In this document: positions 1 to 7,303 of the stretch, piece after piece
How the letters are laid out: each line of letters begins with the position of its first letter
Position numbering within the stretch: position 1 is the first letter of the stretch
DNA from: JBBSHS01 sp038232515
Lineage (GTDB): Bacteria > Actinomycetota > Acidimicrobiia > Acidimicrobiales > JAUJNH01
Direction of reading: 5' to 3'
Length of the DNA: 12,198 nucleotides
Assembly (NCBI GenBank): GCA_038232515.1
Contig: JBBSHS010000074.1
Location: forward strand, 1 to 12,198
Program-made: the position numbers and the translations under genes
Notes under the pieces: model-generated
The model's input: the letters and a program-made list of their open reading frames with translations, nothing else
Databases searched by the model: none
Told to the model about the DNA's origin: nothing

Positions 1-30
1 AAAGGCCGTGCCCGTCCACGCGGCCGCCCG

Positions 31-160
31 CGCCGGGGGGCTGCTCCGGTCCTGCCCCCACAGGGCGGCCGCCGGGGGGGCCTGCTCCGGTCCTGCTCCC
101 ACAAGGCGCCCGCCGGCGCAGCCGGTCGGGGGCGTGGGGGCCTTGCCCCCACAGGGCGAG
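31..160. repeat. GC-rich tandem stem-loop repeats
   Basis: Two near-identical units lie head to tail at about 31-69 and 70-110, with a period of 41 nt. Each has a G-run, the shared core CTGCTCCGGTCCTG (41-54 and 82-95), then a C-run followed by CACAGGGCG or ACAAGGCG. A weaker third copy ends at about 160 and contains a perfect 7-bp stem, GTGGGGG (134-140) with CCCCCAC (146-152). Each unit can fold G-run on C-run. No credible gene was seen in 1-258. The repeat is not a family I recognise. It could be a transcription-stopping or slippage-prone intergenic element. Confidence 0.55.
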
Positions 161-228
161 GATCCGGCTTGCCGGTCCTCGCCGGAAGGAACGGCGAGCG
201 CAGCGAGCTCCAGAACGGAGGGGGGCTC

Positions 229-253
229 GGGGGAGGGGCTTTGGCCCTCCCCC
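229..253 (-). terminator. Hairpin terminator after dnaE
   Basis: A perfect 9-bp stem, GGGGGAGGG (229-237) with CCCTCCCCC (245-253), has a 7-nt loop and starts 5 nt past the dnaE stop codon. No T-tract follows on either strand, as is common for actinobacterial intrinsic terminators. Position and strength support termination of dnaE transcription; function is inferred. Confidence 0.6.
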
Positions 254-258
254 CGAAG

Positions 259-3200
259 CTACAACAGGCAGTCGACGCCGAGCCGCTCTCGAAGGGCGGC
301 GCAGAGCCCGTTGCTGGCGTCGACGGTGATCTCCCGGTAGAGGTTGAAGGCCTTGTCCCCCAGGTGCACGATGACCGCCCGGGGCCCCGGGTAGGCCCGG
401 AGGATGGCCTTGAAGTCGCTGACCTGACGCTCGGACAGGTGGGCGGGCAGGCGCACCTCGAGTGGTGCGGCGCGCTCGGGCCAAAGCTCGGGCACCTTCA
501 CCTCCATGCACACGAGCTTGGGCGTGTCGTCGCGGGTGTCGATGCGGCCGCGCACGCACACGATGGCGTCGTCGACCAGGAGGTGGTTGACCGCTTCCAG
601 GGACTTAGGGAAGACCCACGTCTCGATCGACGACCGCAGGTCCTCGAGTTGGAAGGTGGCCATGAGCTTGCCCGCCTTGGTCCACTTGCGGACCAGGCCG
701 GTGACCACCCCGCCCACCCACCGGGCACCCGACGGGCTGGCGTACCCCCCCGAGCCGGCGGCGTCGAGCGGTGTCCCGTCGCGCAGGTCGGCGATGGTGG
801 CCTCGGTGTGGCGGCGCAGGGCGGCCTCCACGCCCAGGAGGGGATGGTCGGACACGTACAGGCCGAGCATCTCCTTCTCGTAGGCCAGGCGGGTCATCTT
901 GTCGAACTCGACGTCGGGGATGGGAAGCCGGGCGTCGTCGAAAGCGGGACCGTCGTCCGCCCCGTGGCCCAGGTCGAACAGGCTCATGACGCCGGCGTCG
1001 GCCTCCCGGCGCTTGACCAGCGTGCGGTCGACGATCTGCTCGAAAACCTGGAGCAGACCCTTGCGGGGATGGCCGACCGAATCGAAGGCGCCGGCCTTGA
1101 TGAGCGACTCGAGCGTCCGCTTGTTCAGGGCCGTGGGCTCCACCCGCTGGCAGAAATCGTAGAAGTCGGCGAACGGGCCACCCTTCTCGCGCTCGGCCAC
1201 GATCTGGCCGACCAGGCCCTCGCCCACGTTGCGGATGGCGGACAGACCGAACGGTATGGCCGGGCCTTGGTCCTTCCGCCCGGTCGGCCCGCTCGAAGGG
1301 ACGGCCGGGCGGGCCCGGGCCACGAAGTCGGAGGCCGACAGGTTGATGTCGGGGACCAGGACCTCCAGGCCCATCACCCGGCACTCGGCCAGGTACACCG
1401 CCGTCTTGTCCTTGTCGTCCTTGACCGAGGTGAGCAGAGCGGCGAAGTAGGGGGCCGGGTGGTTGGCCTTGAGCCAGGCCGTCTGGTAGGCGACGTAGCC
1501 GTAGCCCACCGAGTGGCTGCGGTTGAAGGCGTAGTCGGCGAAGGGCTCGATCATGTCGAACAGGGCCGTGCCCAGAGCCCGGCCGTACCCGGTGCGCACG
1601 CACCCATCCACGAACTTGTCGCGCTGGGCGGCCATGTCGGCGCGGATCTTCTTGCCCGCCGCCTTGCGCAGGTTGTCGGCCTCTTCCAGGCTGAACCCGG
1701 CGAAGATCTGGGCCAGGCGCATCATCTCTTCCTGGTACACGCACAGGCCGTAGGTGTCGCCCAGCGCCTGCGCCATGTCGGGGTGCAGGTAGGTGATCGG
1801 CTTGCGGCCGTTCTTGCGGTCGGCGTAGTCGTTGTGCATGTTGGCGGCCATGGGCCCCGGCCGGTAGAGAGCGACCAGGGCGGCCACGTCCTCGAAGCAG
1901 GTGGGGGCCAACGAGCGGATGAGGGCCCGCATGGGGCCGCCCTCCAGCTGGAACACGCCGATGGTGTCGCCCCGGCGCAGCAGCTCGAAGGTGGCGGGGT
2001 CGTCGAGGGGGATGGCGTCGATGTCGGGGCGTTGGCCCGTCGCCTTCTCCAGGATGTCGAGGGTCAGCTCCAGCACGTCGAGGTTGCGCAGGCCCAGGAA
2101 GTCCATCTTCAGCAGGCCCAGCTCCTCGACACCGTGCATCTCGTACTGGGTGACGATCGGAGCCTGGTCGACGGCGGTGGACGCGTCGGGCTTGCGCTGG
2201 ATGGGCAGGTACTCGGTGAGCGGCTCCCTGGTGATGACCACGGCGGCGGCGTGGATGCCGTCCTGGCGGCGCAGGCCCTCCAGGCCCCGTGCCACCTCCA
2301 CCACCTTGCGTACGTCGGGGTCGGCCTCGCACATCTCCCGCAGCTCTGCGGCAGCGCGGTAGCCGTCGGCGTACTTCGGGTCCTCGTCCAGGCACGCCCA
2401 CAGCGGCGTGTCCCGCCCCATGACGAGCGGCGGCATGGCCTTGGCCGCCCGGTCGCCGACGGCGTAGGGGTACCCCAGCACCCGGGCCGCATCCCGGACC
2501 GCGGCCCGCGCCTTGATGGTGGAGAAGGTGACGATCTGGGCGACGTGGTCCCAGCCGTAGCGCTCCGATGCGTACCGGATCATCTCCGACCGGTAGCGGG
2601 AGTCGAAGTCCATGTCGATGTCGGGCATCTGCTTGCGGCCCGGGTTCAGGAACCGTTCGAACAGCAGGTCGTAGCGGATGGGGTCGAGGTCCACAATGCG
2701 CAGGCAGTAGGCCACGCAGCAGCCGGCGGCCGAGCCCCGGCCCGGCCCGACGCGGATGCCGTTGGTCCTGGCGTGGTGGATCAGGTCCCACACCACCAGG
2801 AAGTAGGCGGAGAAGCCCATGCTCTCGATGACGCCCAGCTCGTGCTCGAGCCGCTCGACCACGTTGGCGGGCAGGGGCCAGCCGTAGCGCTGGGCCGCCC
2901 CCTCGAAGGTCAGGTGGCGCAGGTACCGGCCCTGGGTGGTGAAGCCGGCGGGCAGGGGGAACTCGGGCAGCTCGGGCTGGCCGGGCAGCTCGATCTCGAC
3001 CGACGCCCGTTCGGCCACCCACAAGGTGTTGTCACACGCCTCTTCGGTGTGGCGGAAGAGGTGACGCATCTCCGCCGCCGTCTTCACGTAGTGCTCGTCC
3101 CCGGTGAACCGGAAGCGGTTCGGGTCGTCCATCTGTGACCCGGTCTGCACGCACAACAGGGCGTCATGGGCCAAGGCGTCGGACCGGTGGGTGTAGTGCG

Positions 3201-3861
3201 AGTCGTTGGTGGCCAGCAGGGGGGCCTGGATGCGCCGGGCCAGCTCGATCAGCTGGGGGTTGGTCTTGTCCTGCTCGGCCAGCCCGTGGTCCTGGAGCTC
3301 GACGAACAGGTTGTCGCGCCCGAAGATATCCTGGAGACGGGCGGCCCGGGTGGCGGCCAGCTCGACGTCGCCCTTGAGCAGGGCCTGCAGGACCACGCCG
3401 CCCAGGCAGCCGGTGGTGGCGATGATGCCGTCGTGGTGGCGGTCGAGCAGCTCCCAGTCGACGCGGGGCTTGTAGTAGTACCCCTCCAGGTAGGCGGCGC
3501 TGGAGAGCTTCAACAGGTTCTTGTAGCCCTGCGTCGTCTCGGCCAGGGCGGTGAGGTGGTAGTACAGCTTGTCGCCGCCGTCGCCCTCGCCTCCGCCGTC
3601 GTCCAGACGGCCCCGGCGCACCGGCCGCTCGTGGCGGGACTCGCCAGCCATGTAGAGCTCGGAGCCGACCACCGGGGTGATGCCCTGGCGGCGGCACTCC
3701 TTGTAGAAGTCGAGGACCCCGTACATGTTGCCGTGGTCGGTGATCCCCACCGCCGGCTGCCCGTCGGCCGCCCCCGCGGCCACCACGTCGGCGATGCGCG
3801 CCGCCCCGTCGAGCATCGAGTACTCGGTATGGGTGTGCAGGTGGGTGAAGGACCCTCCCAC
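259..3861 (-). CDS. dnaE: DNA polymerase III subunit alpha (DnaE1 type)
   Basis: Replicative polymerase, about 1200 residues, usual for actinobacterial DnaE1. The N-terminal PHP domain (about 5-230) keeps all nine expected metal ligands: H7, H9, D18, H43, E68, H102, C152, D220 and H222. This is the pattern of proofreading-competent DnaE1 in Mycobacterium tuberculosis. An acidic glycine-rich insert lies at about 82-98. The polymerase core has GPGRGSAAG (about 372-380), PDIDMDFD (413-420, catalytic D414 and D416) and KMDFLGLRNL with D587 as the likely third aspartate. A C-terminal OB-fold segment begins near GGVVTGLVRKW. I chose the GTG at 3861 because GGGAGG (3870-3875) lies 8 nt upstream and the protein then opens directly with the PHP motif. 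The open frame extends to a TTG at 3927, but that adds a low-complexity leader. No frameshift or stop interrupts the gene. Confidence 0.97.
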   Translation of the reverse strand: MGGSFTHLHTHTEYSMLDGAARIADVVAAGAADGQPAVGITDHGNMYGVLDFYKECRRQGITPVVGSELYMAGESRHERPVRRGRLDDGGGEGDGGDKLYYHLTALAETTQGYKNLLKLSSAAYLEGYYYKPRVDWELLDRHHDGIIATTGCLGGVVLQALLKGDVELAATRAARLQDIFGRDNLFVELQDHGLAEQDKTNPQLIELARRIQAPLLATNDSHYTHRSDALAHDALLCVQTGSQMDDPNRFRFTGDEHYVKTAAEMRHLFRHTEEACDNTLWVAERASVEIELPGQPELPEFPLPAGFTTQGRYLRHLTFEGAAQRYGWPLPANVVERLEHELGVIESMGFSAYFLVVWDLIHHARTNGIRVGPGRGSAAGCCVAYCLRIVDLDPIRYDLLFERFLNPGRKQMPDIDMDFDSRYRSEMIRYASERYGWDHVAQIVTFSTIKARAAVRDAARVLGYPYAVGDRAAKAMPPLVMGRDTPLWACLDEDPKYADGYRAAAELREMCEADPDVRKVVEVARGLEGLRRQDGIHAAAVVITREPLTEYLPIQRKPDASTAVDQAPIVTQYEMHGVEELGLLKMDFLGLRNLDVLELTLDILEKATGQRPDIDAIPLDDPATFELLRRGDTIGVFQLEGGPMRALIRSLAPTCFEDVAALVALYRPGPMAANMHNDYADRKNGRKPITYLHPDMAQALGDTYGLCVYQEEMMRLAQIFAGFSLEEADNLRKAAGKKIRADMAAQRDKFVDGCVRTGYGRALGTALFDMIEPFADYAFNRSHSVGYGYVAYQTAWLKANHPAPYFAALLTSVKDDKDKTAVYLAECRVMGLEVLVPDINLSASDFVARARPAVPSSGPTGRKDQGPAIPFGLSAIRNVGEGLVGQIVAEREKGGPFADFYDFCQRVEPTALNKRTLESLIKAGAFDSVGHPRKGLLQVFEQIVDRTLVKRREADAGVMSLFDLGHGADDGPAFDDARLPIPDVEFDKMTRLAYEKEMLGLYVSDHPLLGVEAALRRHTEATIADLRDGTPLDAAGSGGYASPSGARWVGGVVTGLVRKWTKAGKLMATFQLEDLRSSIETWVFPKSLEAVNHLLVDDAIVCVRGRIDTRDDTPKLVCMEVKVPELWPERAAPLEVRLPAHLSERQVSDFKAILRAYPGPRAVIVHLGDKAFNLYREITVDASNGLCAALRERLGVDCLL

Positions 3862-3918
3862 GAAGTCGGCCTCCCTCTCCCTCGGGCCACGGCCGTCCCC
3901 AGGGCCTGGGGACGAACC

Positions 3919-3927
3919 TGTGGACAA
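3919..3927 (-). promoter_or_regulatory. DnaA-box-like 9-mer in dnaE leader
   Basis: The minus strand reads TTGTCCACA, one base from the TTATCCACA consensus and identical to the form favoured in high-GC actinobacteria. It lies 57 nt upstream of the chosen dnaE start and overlaps the alternative TTG codon. A single box is weak evidence; regulation of dnaE by DnaA is inference. Confidence 0.4.
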
Positions 3928-3964
3928 GAACTACACCGATGTGGTTCGGACGTTAGCCCAATCC

Positions 3965-3994
3965 GGCCCCGGCGCGGGCCCCCCAAGCCGGGCC
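3965..3994 (-). terminator. Possible hairpin terminator after bpa
   Basis: GGCCCCGGC (3965-3973) can pair with GCCGGGCC (3987-3994) with one bulged base, about 36 nt past the bpa stop. There is no T-tract. It would separate the phosphatase-bpa operon from dnaE. The rest of the 3862-4029 gap is dnaE leader in which I see no confident -35/-10 pair. Confidence 0.35.
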
Positions 3995-4029
3995 GAACGG
4001 CGGTGCCGGGCGGGTCGCCACCACCGCTG

Positions 4030-4560
4030 CTACAGGTAGGTGCCGGGTCGGCCCTGGGCGTCGTCACCGGACGGGAGGCCGCGCTGGCGCATCTCGTCGA
4101 GCTGGGTGCGGGCCACCATCTGCTGTGCGTACAGCGTGGCCTGGATGCCGTGGAACAGGCCCTCGAGCCATCCCACCAACTGGGCGTGGGCCACCCGGAG
4201 CTCGGGATCGGTGGGCGTCTCCCCGTTGACGAACGGCAGCGTCAACCGTCCCAGCTCATCTCGCAGGTCCGGCGACAACCCGGCGGCCACCTCGCGGACC
4301 GACGTCTGATAGACGTCCCTCAGCCGTTCCCGGCTGGCCTGGTCCAGGGGCGCGGCCCTCACCTCTTCGAGCAACTGCTTCACCATGGCGCCGATGCGCA
4401 GGACCTTGCCCGGCTCCTGCACCATCGCCTCGGGTCGCTCGGGGTCGTCCGGGGTGGAGGCTTCCTCGGGGACCACCGTGGGTGGCTGTCCACCATCGGC
4501 TTCATCGGGCACCACATCATCCTTCCCGGTCGCCGCGTCGATTGCCAAAGGCCCGGGCAC
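4030..4560 (-). CDS. bpa: Bacterial proteasome activator (Bpa/PafE family)
   Basis: This 176-residue protein matches the DUF2587 family typified by M. tuberculosis Rv3780 (about 178 residues). That protein forms a ring that opens the 20S proteasome gate without ATP. The first 45 or so residues are acidic, proline-rich and probably disordered. The helical core starts near GKVLRIGAMVKQLLEEVR (51-68) and runs through the conserved stretch LVGWLEGLFHGIQATLYAQQ (128-147). The C-terminus is GTYL (173-176), corresponding to the proteasome-docking GQYL tail of the mycobacterial protein, with the penultimate tyrosine and terminal leucine kept. The start is a GTG at 4560, because an in-frame stop lies at 4564-4566. 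It is 6 nt downstream of the phosphatase stop, so translational coupling is likely. The proteasome genes themselves are not in this window. Confidence 0.92.
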   Translation of the reverse strand: MPGPLAIDAATGKDDVVPDEADGGQPPTVVPEEASTPDDPERPEAMVQEPGKVLRIGAMVKQLLEEVRAAPLDQASRERLRDVYQTSVREVAAGLSPDLRDELGRLTLPFVNGETPTDPELRVAHAQLVGWLEGLFHGIQATLYAQQMVARTQLDEMRQRGLPSGDDAQGRPGTYL

Positions 4561-4566
4561 TCTTCA

Positions 4567-5667
4567 TCACCGGCCCTGGCCGAGCAGCGGTATCAGGACT
4601 TCTTCCTCGGTGAGCGACCCGTGGTGGCTGACCGGGTGATGGGGGCCCTCGGTGAAGGCGGTCGGCGCGTGGGGGGCGAGGACGACGTCGCCCAGCCGAT
4701 CGGCCACGCCCGGCCCGAGGCGCGGGCCCAGCCACCCGGCCGCCTCCACCTCGTCCCGGGAACGGACCCAGGCCAGATGGCCGAACCGGCGTCGGCACTC
4801 GTCCAAGAGGTCGCCTCGGGCACCGGGACGGGCGGTGAGCCAGCGGAAGCGGGCCTCCCCCGAGACCGCCGTGCACGCCCGTAGAAGGTCCCCGTCCAGC
4901 ATGGTCACGGCCTCGCCCACGTCGACATGGCCGTGATCGGCGGTCACCACCAGCGCCGCCCCGACGGGCAGGGCGTCGAGGAGGTCGGCCACGAGCCGGT
5001 CGACCGCCGCCAGCTCGGCGTCGTAGCGGTCGTCCAGGCCGCACTGGTGGGCCACCAGATCGATGCCGTCGTAATAGGCGTACACGAAGGGCTCACCCTC
5101 GCACAGTGCCCGCCCGGCTTCGACCACGATGGTCGAAGGGACCTTCCACCCCCGCAGCCGGGCCCCCCGCAGGTGGGCAACCGTGAACCCGGTGCCCTCG
5201 AAACCGGCACGGGTGACCACCACGGGGGCGGTGCCGGCGAAGGGCACCACGGGCTGCCAGCGGGTCGGGTCCACCACTCCCCTGGCGTCGCCCTGACCGG
5301 CCACCGTCCAGCGCAGGCAGTCGAGGACGCCATGGCCGGGAACGACCAACCGATGGCCGGTGAGCCCGTGGATGCCCGGCGCCGAGCCGGTCGTCGTCGA
5401 CGTGAGCGCGGCCGACGTCGTGGACGGCACGACGGTGGTGATGGGGCCGCCAGCCATGCCTGACAGCGTCGGTGCCAGCTTCGTCCGGGCCCGGAGCTGG
5501 TGCCAGCCGAGCCCGTCGAGCACCAGCAACACGACCTGGCGGGCGCCCACCACCGGCTCGGGGACCCAAGAGGGACAGGTGGGCCGGGCCGCCAGCGCGG
5601 CAAACAGGCCGTCCAGGCACGCTCCGCCGTAGTCGGGGACGAAGGGAGCCGGTCCCACCAGGGGCAT
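4567..5667 (-). CDS. Alkaline phosphatase superfamily phosphodiesterase
   Basis: A 366-residue protein of the type I phosphodiesterase/nucleotide pyrophosphatase group, expected to be a two-metal hydrolase of phosphoesters. Visible motifs are VLLVLDGLGWHQL (metal ligand D51), VVPSTTSAA (catalytic Thr at 83 or 84), YDGIDLVAH (D203 and H207, spaced DxxxH), VVTADHGH (D244, H245) and HHPVSHHGS (H348 or H349). This is a full ligand set, so the enzyme is probably active. No signal peptide or membrane segment is visible, which suggests the cytoplasm. I start at the ATG at 5667; the frame opens upstream to 5733, but those 22 residues look like read-through of junction sequence. It lies upstream of bpa in an apparent operon. 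The substrate cannot be told. The upstream side abuts a transposase relic and the ribosome binding site is weak, so its promoter may have been altered. Confidence 0.85.
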   Translation of the reverse strand: MPLVGPAPFVPDYGGACLDGLFAALAARPTCPSWVPEPVVGARQVVLLVLDGLGWHQLRARTKLAPTLSGMAGGPITTVVPSTTSAALTSTTTGSAPGIHGLTGHRLVVPGHGVLDCLRWTVAGQGDARGVVDPTRWQPVVPFAGTAPVVVTRAGFEGTGFTVAHLRGARLRGWKVPSTIVVEAGRALCEGEPFVYAYYDGIDLVAHQCGLDDRYDAELAAVDRLVADLLDALPVGAALVVTADHGHVDVGEAVTMLDGDLLRACTAVSGEARFRWLTARPGARGDLLDECRRRFGHLAWVRSRDEVEAAGWLGPRLGPGVADRLGDVVLAPHAPTAFTEGPHHPVSHHGSLTEEEVLIPLLGQGR

Positions 5668-5669
5668 CG

Positions 5670-5957
5670 TCACCGGGCCAGTCTTCCCGAGCCGGCCGCC
5701 GGCCAGGTAGTGGTGCGATCTGCACCCGACCATCCCGGCACGTGGTCCTGGTCACGGCCGGTGGCCCCCGGGCCTTGCTCCAAGAACGCATGAGCTTTTC
5801 CCGCGATCTCCAGCGCCAGCTTGTGCTTGGCCATTTCAGACTGGAGGCGTTCGACCTTGCGGTTGACCTTGCCCAGAGCCGCCGCGTCAGTCGAGGTCTT
5901 CCTCGGCCTGGGTCGGGCCAGGCCTGAGCGGGCTGCTGGGTCACGGCAGACCTTCAT
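5670..5957 (-). pseudogene. Transposase OrfA-like remnant
   Basis: The minus-strand reading from the ATG at 5957 resembles the C-terminal half of a helper transposase subunit. It has a basic stretch SGLARPRPRKTSTD, then a heptad-like coiled coil (about 27-48) ending in LALEIAGKAHAFLE, typical of actinobacterial IS3-like OrfA proteins. The helix-turn-helix half is missing upstream and no orfB follows. After about residue 62 the translation becomes unrelated and runs into the phosphatase start. It is on the opposite strand to, and a different subtype from, the intact IS at 6006-7279, so it is an older insertion. The exact family is uncertain. Confidence 0.6.
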
Positions 5958-6002
5958 GCGTTCTTTGAGACTCTGAGTCCGATGTCCTCAGCGTTCATGG
6001 CC

Positions 6003-6005
6003 TAC
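6003..6005. repeat. Left copy of IS target duplication (TAC)
   Basis: The three bases TAC directly before the left IS end are repeated directly after the right end at 7280-7282. Three bases can match by chance, but the match falls exactly at the ends predicted from the inverted repeats. Confidence 0.55.
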
Positions 6006-6036
6006 TGGGGTGCCTCGAAGATTCCGGACAGCGGGT
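6006..6036 (+). repeat. Left terminal inverted repeat of the IS
   Basis: This 31-bp end pairs with 7249-7279. The inner 15 bp match with one mismatch (C against T at 6032). The outer 16 bp match at 10 positions, including the terminal TGG. Confidence 0.75.
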
Positions 6037-6069
6037 ACCACTACCGTTGACTGAATCAGACAGGAGATC

Positions 6070-6360
6070 ATGGCCACGAAACGAGCAAGGTTCACGCCGC
6101 AGTTCAGGACTGAGGCGGTGAAGATGGTGATCGATGGTTCTCGCCCGATCGCCCAGGTGGCACGCGAGCTTGGGATGAATCCAGGGACGCTGGGGAACTG
6201 GGTCGATCGGCACCGGGAGGCCCATCCCGTCGTCGACGAGCCGTTGACCGTCCCGGAGCGGATCCGGTTGAAGCAGCTGGAAGCCGAGAACCGGGACCTG
6301 CGCATGAAGAACGAGTTCTTGGGAAAAGCGGCGGCCTTCTTCGCCCGGGAGTCCGGGTGA
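6070..6360 (+). CDS. IS3-family transposase OrfA
   Basis: A 96-residue DNA-binding subunit of the IS. It has a helix-turn-helix (about 23-47, around IAQVARELGMNPGTLGNWV) and a leucine-zipper-like coiled coil (about 65-85, LKQLEAENRDLRMKNEFLGK) for multimerisation. The length and the ending KAAAFFARESG are typical. ATG at 6070 is preceded by AGGAG (6062-6066), rather close to the start. The heptamer G GGA AAA at 6321-6327 sits in the correct phase for -1 ribosomal frameshifting. The -1 frame stays open into the orfB N-terminus, as expected for an OrfAB fusion transposase. Confidence 0.9.
   Translation: MATKRARFTPQFRTEAVKMVIDGSRPIAQVARELGMNPGTLGNWVDRHREAHPVVDEPLTVPERIRLKQLEAENRDLRMKNEFLGKAAAFFARESG
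6321..6327 (+). promoter_or_regulatory. Slippery heptamer for -1 frameshift (orfA/orfB)
   Basis: G GGA AAA fits X XXY YYZ in the orfA phase, with zero-frame codons GGA (6322-6324) and AAA (6325-6327). After a -1 slip, reading gives a short linker and then TSKYEFIDGEKANYPIVKMC, the usual start of IS3-family OrfB. Function is inferred from phase and family habit. Confidence 0.6.
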
Positions 6361-6415
6361 CCTCGAAGTACGAGTTCATCGACGGCGAGAAGGCCAACTA
6401 CCCGATCGTGAAGAT

Positions 6416-7237
6416 GTGCCTTTGGCGAAGGTCTCGAAGTCAGGCTTCTATGAGTGGCGCGACCGGCCGGCATCGGCCACCGCCGAGCGGCGCGGGGAGC
6501 TGCGGGTGAGGATCGTGGCGATCTTCGAGGACTCCGATGAGACGTACGGCCACCGGCGGGTCCACCGTCAGTTGGCACGTGAAGGCGTGGAGGCCGGCCC
6601 TGAGTTGGTCCGCCACATCATGGTGGCCGCCGGCCTGGTGGCCTGCCAGCCCAGGCCGTACAAGGTCACCACGGTGGCGGGCGCCGATGCCGACGCCCCC
6701 GCTGACCTGGTCGAGCGGGACTTCACCGCTGAGGCTCCGGGCACCAAGCTCGTCGGTGACATCACCTACGTGTCGACCTGGGACGGCTGGGTGTACCTGG
6801 CAACGGTCATCGACTGCTACTCCAAGATGGTCATCGGCTACGCGATGGCCGATCACATGCGCACGAGCCTGGTGACCGACGCGTTGGACATGGCCCGGGC
6901 CAACCACGGCCTGGTCGAGGGATGCATCTTCCATTCCGACCGAGGATCCCAGTACACGTCGAACGACCTCTCCACCTATCTGCTGAACTGCAACATGCGA
7001 GGCTCGATGGGCCGCACCGGGGTGTGTTGGGACAATGCAATGGCAGAATCATTCTTTGCTGCCCTGAAGAACGAGCTGATCTACCGGACGGTCTACTCGA
7101 CGCGCAAGAAGGCTCTTGAATCTATTGCGCATTGGATCGAGATCAGATACAATCGGAAGCGGCTTCATTCAGGGATCGGCTACCGCACTCCGCTTGAAGC
7201 GCACTGCGCCTACGACGCGGAAACGACAGCCGCCTGA
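6416..7237 (+). CDS. IS3-family transposase OrfB (DDE), N-terminus frame-disrupted
   Basis: Catalytic subunit of the IS, with rve-type integrase core. Residues of the DDE triad, counted from 6416, are D115 (GDITYVSTWDGWVYLA), D175 (FHSDRGSQYTS) and E211 (WDNAMAESFF), spaced D-x35-E. The expected N-terminal residues TSKYEFIDGEKANYPIVKMC are encoded at 6360-6419 in the frame reached by -1 slippage from orfA. The rest (LAKVSKSGFYEW onwards) is one further frame away, as though one base had been lost near 6420. Translation from the GTG at 6416 would still give most of the protein, including the full catalytic core, but the normal OrfAB fusion cannot form without a second shift. It is either a damaged element or a local sequence error. 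Confidence 0.85.
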   Translation: MPLAKVSKSGFYEWRDRPASATAERRGELRVRIVAIFEDSDETYGHRRVHRQLAREGVEAGPELVRHIMVAAGLVACQPRPYKVTTVAGADADAPADLVERDFTAEAPGTKLVGDITYVSTWDGWVYLATVIDCYSKMVIGYAMADHMRTSLVTDALDMARANHGLVEGCIFHSDRGSQYTSNDLSTYLLNCNMRGSMGRTGVCWDNAMAESFFAALKNELIYRTVYSTRKKALESIAHWIEIRYNRKRLHSGIGYRTPLEAHCAYDAETTAA

Positions 7238-7248
7238 AGGGTTTCACA

Positions 7249-7279
7249 ACCCACTGTCCGGAAAACGCGGGGCTCACCA
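7249..7279 (+). repeat. Right terminal inverted repeat of the IS
   Basis: Complement of the left end at 6006-6036. It begins 12 nt past the orfB stop. The terminal CA at 7278-7279 is followed at once by the TAC duplication and then by the ribosome binding site of the recombinase stub. Confidence 0.75.
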
Positions 7280-7303
7280 TACCTCGTAGAAGGAGATGGA
7301 GCG

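Larger units (their letters stand above)
6006..7279 (+). mobile_element. IS3-family insertion sequence, 1274 bp
   Basis: Both ends can be placed. The left end begins TGGGGTGCC at 6006 and the right end finishes GGCTCACCA at 7279, giving the 5'-TG...CA-3' termini of the IS3 family. The imperfect 31-bp inverted repeats match at about 24 positions. The best block is TTCCGGACAGCGGGT (6022-6036) against the complement of 7249-7263, with one mismatch. The flanks are TAC at 6003-6005 and TAC at 7280-7282, a 3-bp target duplication as expected for this family. Inside are orfA and orfB with a DDE catalytic triad. A surviving duplication suggests fairly recent insertion. Confidence 0.85.

Noticed and set aside
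1..160. The GC-rich repeats as a CRISPR array
   Set aside because: Only two to three copies, self-folding G/C runs and no unique spacers of regular length.
169..3138. A 989-residue open frame on the plus strand opposite dnaE
   Set aside because: It is antisense to a clear dnaE. Its composition (rich in V, H, G, Q, A, R, few family motifs) is that of the mirror frame of a high-GC gene.
3919..3927. Replication origin at the dnaE leader
   Set aside because: Only one DnaA-box-like 9-mer, no cluster, no AT-rich unwinding region and no dnaA/dnaN nearby.
3166..4884. A 572-residue plus-strand frame spanning dnaE, bpa and the phosphatase
   Set aside because: It covers the antisense of three recognisable genes and an intergenic gap, with no motifs of its own.
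6047..6052. TTGACT as a -35 element for orfA
   Set aside because: A -10 at normal spacing would fall on the orfA start codon, and no suitable hexamer is there.
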